A stretch of 64,000 nt of DNA from NCBI RefSeq assembly GCF_040750475.1, contig NZ_JABJVY010000013.1, positions 62,001-126,000 on the forward strand. The letters are read 5' to 3'. The stretch comes from Amorphus sp040750475 (GTDB lineage Bacteria; Pseudomonadota; Alphaproteobacteria; Rhizobiales; Amorphaceae). This document shows positions 60,907 through 64,000 of the stretch, piece after piece; position 1 is the stretch's first letter, and every line of letters starts with the position of its first letter. Below the pieces are notes generated by a model. The model was not told the DNA's origin, did not search any database, and saw only the letters and a list, made by a program, of their open reading frames with translations. The translations under genes and the position numbers were made by a program.

Positions 60907-62124
60907 ATGAAACGGATGCTGCTTTCTCTCGGGGTGGGGACGGTGCTCGTCGCGGCCGCCCCGGCGATCGCTCAGGACAACGACTGGAGCGAGATCCAGC
61001 GCGGTCTCTATCTCGTGCGCGCGGGGGACTGCGCCGCCTGCCACACCGTGAAGGGCCAGGCGCCCTATTCCGGAGGCTACTCCTTGGAGACGCCGTTCGG
61101 GACGATCTATTCGGCCAACCTGACGCCCGATCAGGACACTGGCCTTGGAAGCTGGAGCGAGGCCGACTTCTACCGCGCCATGAACGAGGGCATCTCCAAG
61201 GACGGATCGCACCTCTATCCGGCCTTTCCCTACACCCATTTTACCTATGCGACCCGCGACGACATCGACGCGATCTTCACCTATCTGAATTCGCTCGATC
61301 CGGTGCGCAACCGGGTGCCGGAACCGGATCTGACGTGGCCGCTCGGCTGGCGTTTCCTGATGACCGGCTGGAACGTCATGAACTTCGAGGATGAGACGTT
61401 TCAGCCCGATCCGGACCGCTCCGAGGCCTATAACCGCGGCAAATATCTGGTCGAGGGCTTGATGCATTGCGGCATGTGCCATTCGCCGAAAAATGTCATC
61501 GGCGCCGAGAAAGGCGGCGACAGCCGATTTACAGGCGGCACGGCCGAAGGGTGGCTGGCCCCGCCCTTGACCGGCGGCCCGCGCGAAGGGATCGGCGATT
61601 GGAGCGAGGAGGATCTCGTCGCCTTCTTGAAGGAGGGCCGCAACGCTCGGACGATCGCCTTCGGGCCAATGGCCGACGTCGTGAAACATTCCACTCAATA
61701 TATGCGCGATGACGATCTCCAGGCGATCGCCGCCTATATCAAGGCGCTGCCGGAGAACGATGACGCGGACGCGGGCGAGACGGACGAGATCGACGATGAC
61801 ACCCAGGCGCTCGGCGAGCTCATCTACGCCACCCAGTGTTCCGCCTGTCACGCGTCGGACGGCTCGGGCGTAGCGCACATGTTGCCGCCGTTGAAGGGCT
61901 CCTCGTTCGTCCAGGCCGACAATCCGCAAAGCGTCGTCAAGCTGATCCTGGAAGGTGGCCAAGGGGTGGCGACGGACCAATATCCCACCCAGCACGCGAT
62001 GCCGTCCTTCGCCTGGAAGTTGAGCGACGACGAGGTTGCCGCGGTCGCGACCTTTGTGCGCAACGCATTTGGCAATCAGGCGCCGGCCGTCAGTGCGGAG
62101 GAGGTAGCCGACTACCGGCATTGA
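60907..62124 (+). CDS. Triple-haem cytochrome c subunit of the GMC dehydrogenase
   Basis: A 405-residue cytochrome with a signal peptide (residues 1-22, ending PAIA) and three CxxCH haem sites: C42-H46 (CAACH), C188-H192 (CGMCH) and C311-H315 (CSACH). Each has a downstream methionine as possible axial ligand. This matches the cytochrome subunit of gluconate, sorbitol and alcohol dehydrogenases, which transfers electrons to the quinone pool or oxidase. An acidic linker (DDADAGETDEIDDD) precedes the third domain. It lies 11 bases after the catalytic subunit gene. Confidence 0.94.
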   Translation: MKRMLLSLGVGTVLVAAAPAIAQDNDWSEIQRGLYLVRAGDCAACHTVKGQAPYSGGYSLETPFGTIYSANLTPDQDTGLGSWSEADFYRAMNEGISKDGSHLYPAFPYTHFTYATRDDIDAIFTYLNSLDPVRNRVPEPDLTWPLGWRFLMTGWNVMNFEDETFQPDPDRSEAYNRGKYLVEGLMHCGMCHSPKNVIGAEKGGDSRFTGGTAEGWLAPPLTGGPREGIGDWSEEDLVAFLKEGRNARTIAFGPMADVVKHSTQYMRDDDLQAIAAYIKALPENDDADAGETDEIDDDTQALGELIYATQCSACHASDGSGVAHMLPPLKGSSFVQADNPQSVVKLILEGGQGVATDQYPTQHAMPSFAWKLSDDEVAAVATFVRNAFGNQAPAVSAEEVADYRH

Positions 62125-62358
62125 GGCACCGTTCACATGAATTGGATCGCTCCGTGCTCAGCCCGCTCCCCAGACGCTGGCTGAGCCGGATCGACCAAGC
62201 CGCAGTGCGTTTGCCGCCCGATCACTCTTCGCCGGCTACTTCGACGTGTGCTCGCGTTAATAGTCAACAAGGTCTCAGGCCATTTAGGAAAGGTGCATGT
62301 CTGCTCCGCCAATCATGCGCGTTGACTGAAAGCCGAATCCTTTTCATTTTTTGCGGCC

Positions 62359-63261
62359 ATGGCCATCACCTTTCGACAGCTCGAACACTTTCTCGCTCTC
62401 TCGGAAGAGCTTCATTTCGGCAATGCGGCGCGAAAGCTGAACATTTCGCAACCCCCGCTTTCCGCGAGCCTGAAACAGCTTGAAGATCATCTCGGCTTTC
62501 CGCTGATGATCCGGAGCAACCGGTCGGTGCGCCTGACGGCCGCTGGTGTCGTTTTCGCTCGCCATGCGGCGCGGTTGCTGAGCCAGCTCAAGCAGGCGGA
62601 GGTGATCGCGGCACAGACCGCGAAAGGTGCCACCGGGCGGCTCAGCGTGGGGTCCGTCCCGTCGATGCTGTTTCTCGATCTGCCCGCCATTTTGCGGCAG
62701 TTCAAAGATGCCCACCCTCAGGTCGAGCTCGTACTGCATGAGCTCAATACGGCGCCTCAGCTTGAGCGTGTTGTCAAACATGAGCTGGACGTTGGGTTCA
62801 TTCACGACGTGCCCCGACCAGACGTGGTGGAGGAATGTCTCATCGAAACCCAGCGGCTGGTTTGCTGCTTGCCCAGGGAGCACCGGCTTGCCGGTCGCAG
62901 CCAGATCTCTTTGGATCAGTTGGCCGGCGAGAATTTTCTCGTCTTCGCCCGTGAATATGCCGAAGCAAACTTCGATCGCATTTCCAAAATTCTTGAGGAA
63001 CATGGGCTAAAGCCCTATACTGACTATCAGCTTCGCAACTGGTTCACCGTTGTCGCGCTGGTGGGGCAGGAACTCGGGGTCGCCATCGTGCCGGCCATCT
63101 TGGCGCGGATGAATCTCGGCAATGTCGTTTACGTGGACTTTCAGGGCGAGAACACCGAGCATAGTATCTCGATGATTTGGCATCGGGAGAGTGGAAACGA
63201 AGTGGTGCGCGAATTCATCCGTTTCGTGAAAAATTCGGAAATTGGATATGCGTCGGCCTAA
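62359..63261 (+). CDS. LysR-family transcriptional regulator
   Basis: A 300-residue LysR regulator. The N-terminal helix-turn-helix (residues 1-60) has RQLEHFLALSEELHFGNAAR and LNISQPPLSASLKQLEDHLG, followed by the linker helix and an inducer-binding domain (about 90-295). It resembles CatR/BenM-type regulators of aromatic or organic-acid genes. It lies 234 bases downstream of the dehydrogenase operon on the same strand, so its target may be that operon or genes further right. No divergent gene is present to mark its operator. Confidence 0.92.
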   Translation: MAITFRQLEHFLALSEELHFGNAARKLNISQPPLSASLKQLEDHLGFPLMIRSNRSVRLTAAGVVFARHAARLLSQLKQAEVIAAQTAKGATGRLSVGSVPSMLFLDLPAILRQFKDAHPQVELVLHELNTAPQLERVVKHELDVGFIHDVPRPDVVEECLIETQRLVCCLPREHRLAGRSQISLDQLAGENFLVFAREYAEANFDRISKILEEHGLKPYTDYQLRNWFTVVALVGQELGVAIVPAILARMNLGNVVYVDFQGENTEHSISMIWHRESGNEVVREFIRFVKNSEIGYASA

Positions 63262-64000
63262 GCGCTCACTCCGCATTTTATAGTTTGAAAATCTGGCTTA
63301 CTCCTGCACCACATGCCTTTCTAAAACGGGCGCTTCGGCAACCTGTTTGAGCGGCGGTCTGACATAAGAACCGCCAGGATTCAAAAGGCCCTGGCGGGCC
63401 TGAGCCCAAGATCCGCCTCCTTTTTGCGGACTCCGTAAGGCGAACAACCCACCCCCTTTTGGCGCTTTCTGACGGCGAACCGGCGTCTACTCGGCCTGGA
63501 AACGCTCTCGTGTACCGGCCCGCTGGCGCTTTCGAGCGCCGGCGAAAACGTGCGTCCGCCTTTTCTCCCAATGCTCGAGGTCTGACGATCTTCACGTCGA
63601 TAGGGAGATCAATATGGCGCAATACGAAATTCGTATTTGAGTATAGATCGGCGCTCGCTTTAGATGGCGCAAATAGTCGATTGGAAATTCGCTCAAATAT
63701 TTGGCTTTTTCCAAGAAAATGGCTGCCTTGTGAGATTGGCTTCGACAATGTGGTTTGCGTTCGTCTTCCGTTTCTATCGATGGAAGACGGATTTACACGC
63801 TTAGGTTGCTTTTGGCTGTTTGGGGGCACCTCTCGGTCATTTCCAGCGATTGCGTTGTCCCGCTTTCCGGCAAGCGAGCGGCGGACATTGATCGGAAGGA
63901 TCCTCTCGTAGGGATGCCTTCTGTGGAACGATCGAAAGCTCCCTTCTTCGTTGAAGGGAAGGTGAGTGCGCCTCTCTTTTTGAGAGATTGAACGGCGACC
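63262..64000. other. Long stretch without a convincing gene at the right edge
   Basis: About 740 bases. It includes a hairpin (CCGCCAGG 63371-63378 with CCTGGCGG 63390-63397) not followed by a T-run, copy 2 of the 40-bp element (63471-63510), and AT-richer sequence (63590-63800). Frames on both strands (63278-63829 minus, 63459-63911 plus) have no recognisable motifs, and the codon usage is unlike the neighbours. Confidence 0.45.
63471..63510 (+). repeat. 40-bp dispersed element, copy 2
   Basis: Begins GACGGCGAACCGG and matches 35467-35506 at 32 of 40 positions. It is intergenic, with no flanking duplications seen. It is probably a member of a non-coding repeat family scattered in the genome. 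Confidence 0.45.

Noticed and set aside
63371..63397. Hairpin CCGCCAGG/CCTGGCGG as a terminator of the LysR gene
   Set aside because: The loop is 11 bases and no T-run follows on either strand, so it is not a convincing intrinsic terminator.
1..64000. rRNA, tRNA, CRISPR arrays, insertion sequences, prophage or integrase genes
   Set aside because: Looked for by eye and not found. A short tRNA could be missed; a tRNA-scanning program would settle it.

Overview
The window is a GC-rich chromosomal segment from an alphaproteobacterium. The best fit is a marine or coastal member of the Hyphomicrobiales (Rhizobiales). Evidence for this is a rhizobial-type porin (Porin_2), the nagZ-scpA-scpB/tatABC-serS-surE-pcm housekeeping block, a Rhodobacter/rhizobia-type smo polyol ABC operon, CueR/CopA, several TRAP transporters and a DddL-type DMSP lyase. 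I cannot name the genus. I see no rRNA, tRNA, CRISPR array, integrase or insertion sequence.

Layout. (1) 1-6066: the end of a TRAP transporter (dctQ fragment, dctM), then a tight operon for gamma-resorcylate/resorcinol breakdown: FAD hydroxylase, gamma-resorcylate decarboxylase, maleylacetate reductase and hydroxyquinol 1,2-dioxygenase. Together these take 2,6-dihydroxybenzoate to 3-oxoadipate. (2) 6087-11550: a FUSC-type membrane protein, a bacterioferritin without its haem methionine, a decayed hypothetical gene coupled to a short SWIM protein, a porin, and long non-coding gaps. (3) 11551-14542: divergent cueR and copA with a textbook 19-bp-spacer promoter. (4) 14669-24615: a sugar-alcohol locus with xylulokinase, ROK repressor, fructokinase, smoEFGK transporter and mannitol dehydrogenase. 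A near-identical 16-bp box lies before frk and before smoE. (5) 24739-35309: nagZ-scpAB and tatABC-serS-surE-pcm, separated by a GGDEF-EAL protein and an orphan ABC ATPase. (6) 35783-43652: a PRC-barrel envelope protein, then a ferric-hydroxamate operon (TonB receptor, fhuC, fhuD, fused fhuB, siderophore-interacting reductase) with a candidate iron box.

(7) 44043-56927: two catabolic blocks that may form one regulon. The first has a cupin, a MarR regulator, an FAA-hydrolase-family enzyme, a gentisate-type dioxygenase and an SDR. The second has an alpha/beta hydrolase, LLM flavin monooxygenase, GntR regulator, SDR, FMN reductase, TAXI-type TRAP receptor with fused permease, and an MDR oxidoreductase. 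This looks like uptake, flavin-dependent oxygenation, hydrolysis and possibly ring cleavage of an unidentified substrate, and it is the best candidate for an undescribed pathway. (8) 57233-57943: dddL (DMSP to DMS and acrylate), without the usual acuI/acuR partners. (9) 58362-62124: a periplasmic three-subunit GMC dehydrogenase (Tat-exported small subunit, flavoprotein, triple-haem cytochrome c). A LysR gene follows, then about 740 bases with no convincing gene.
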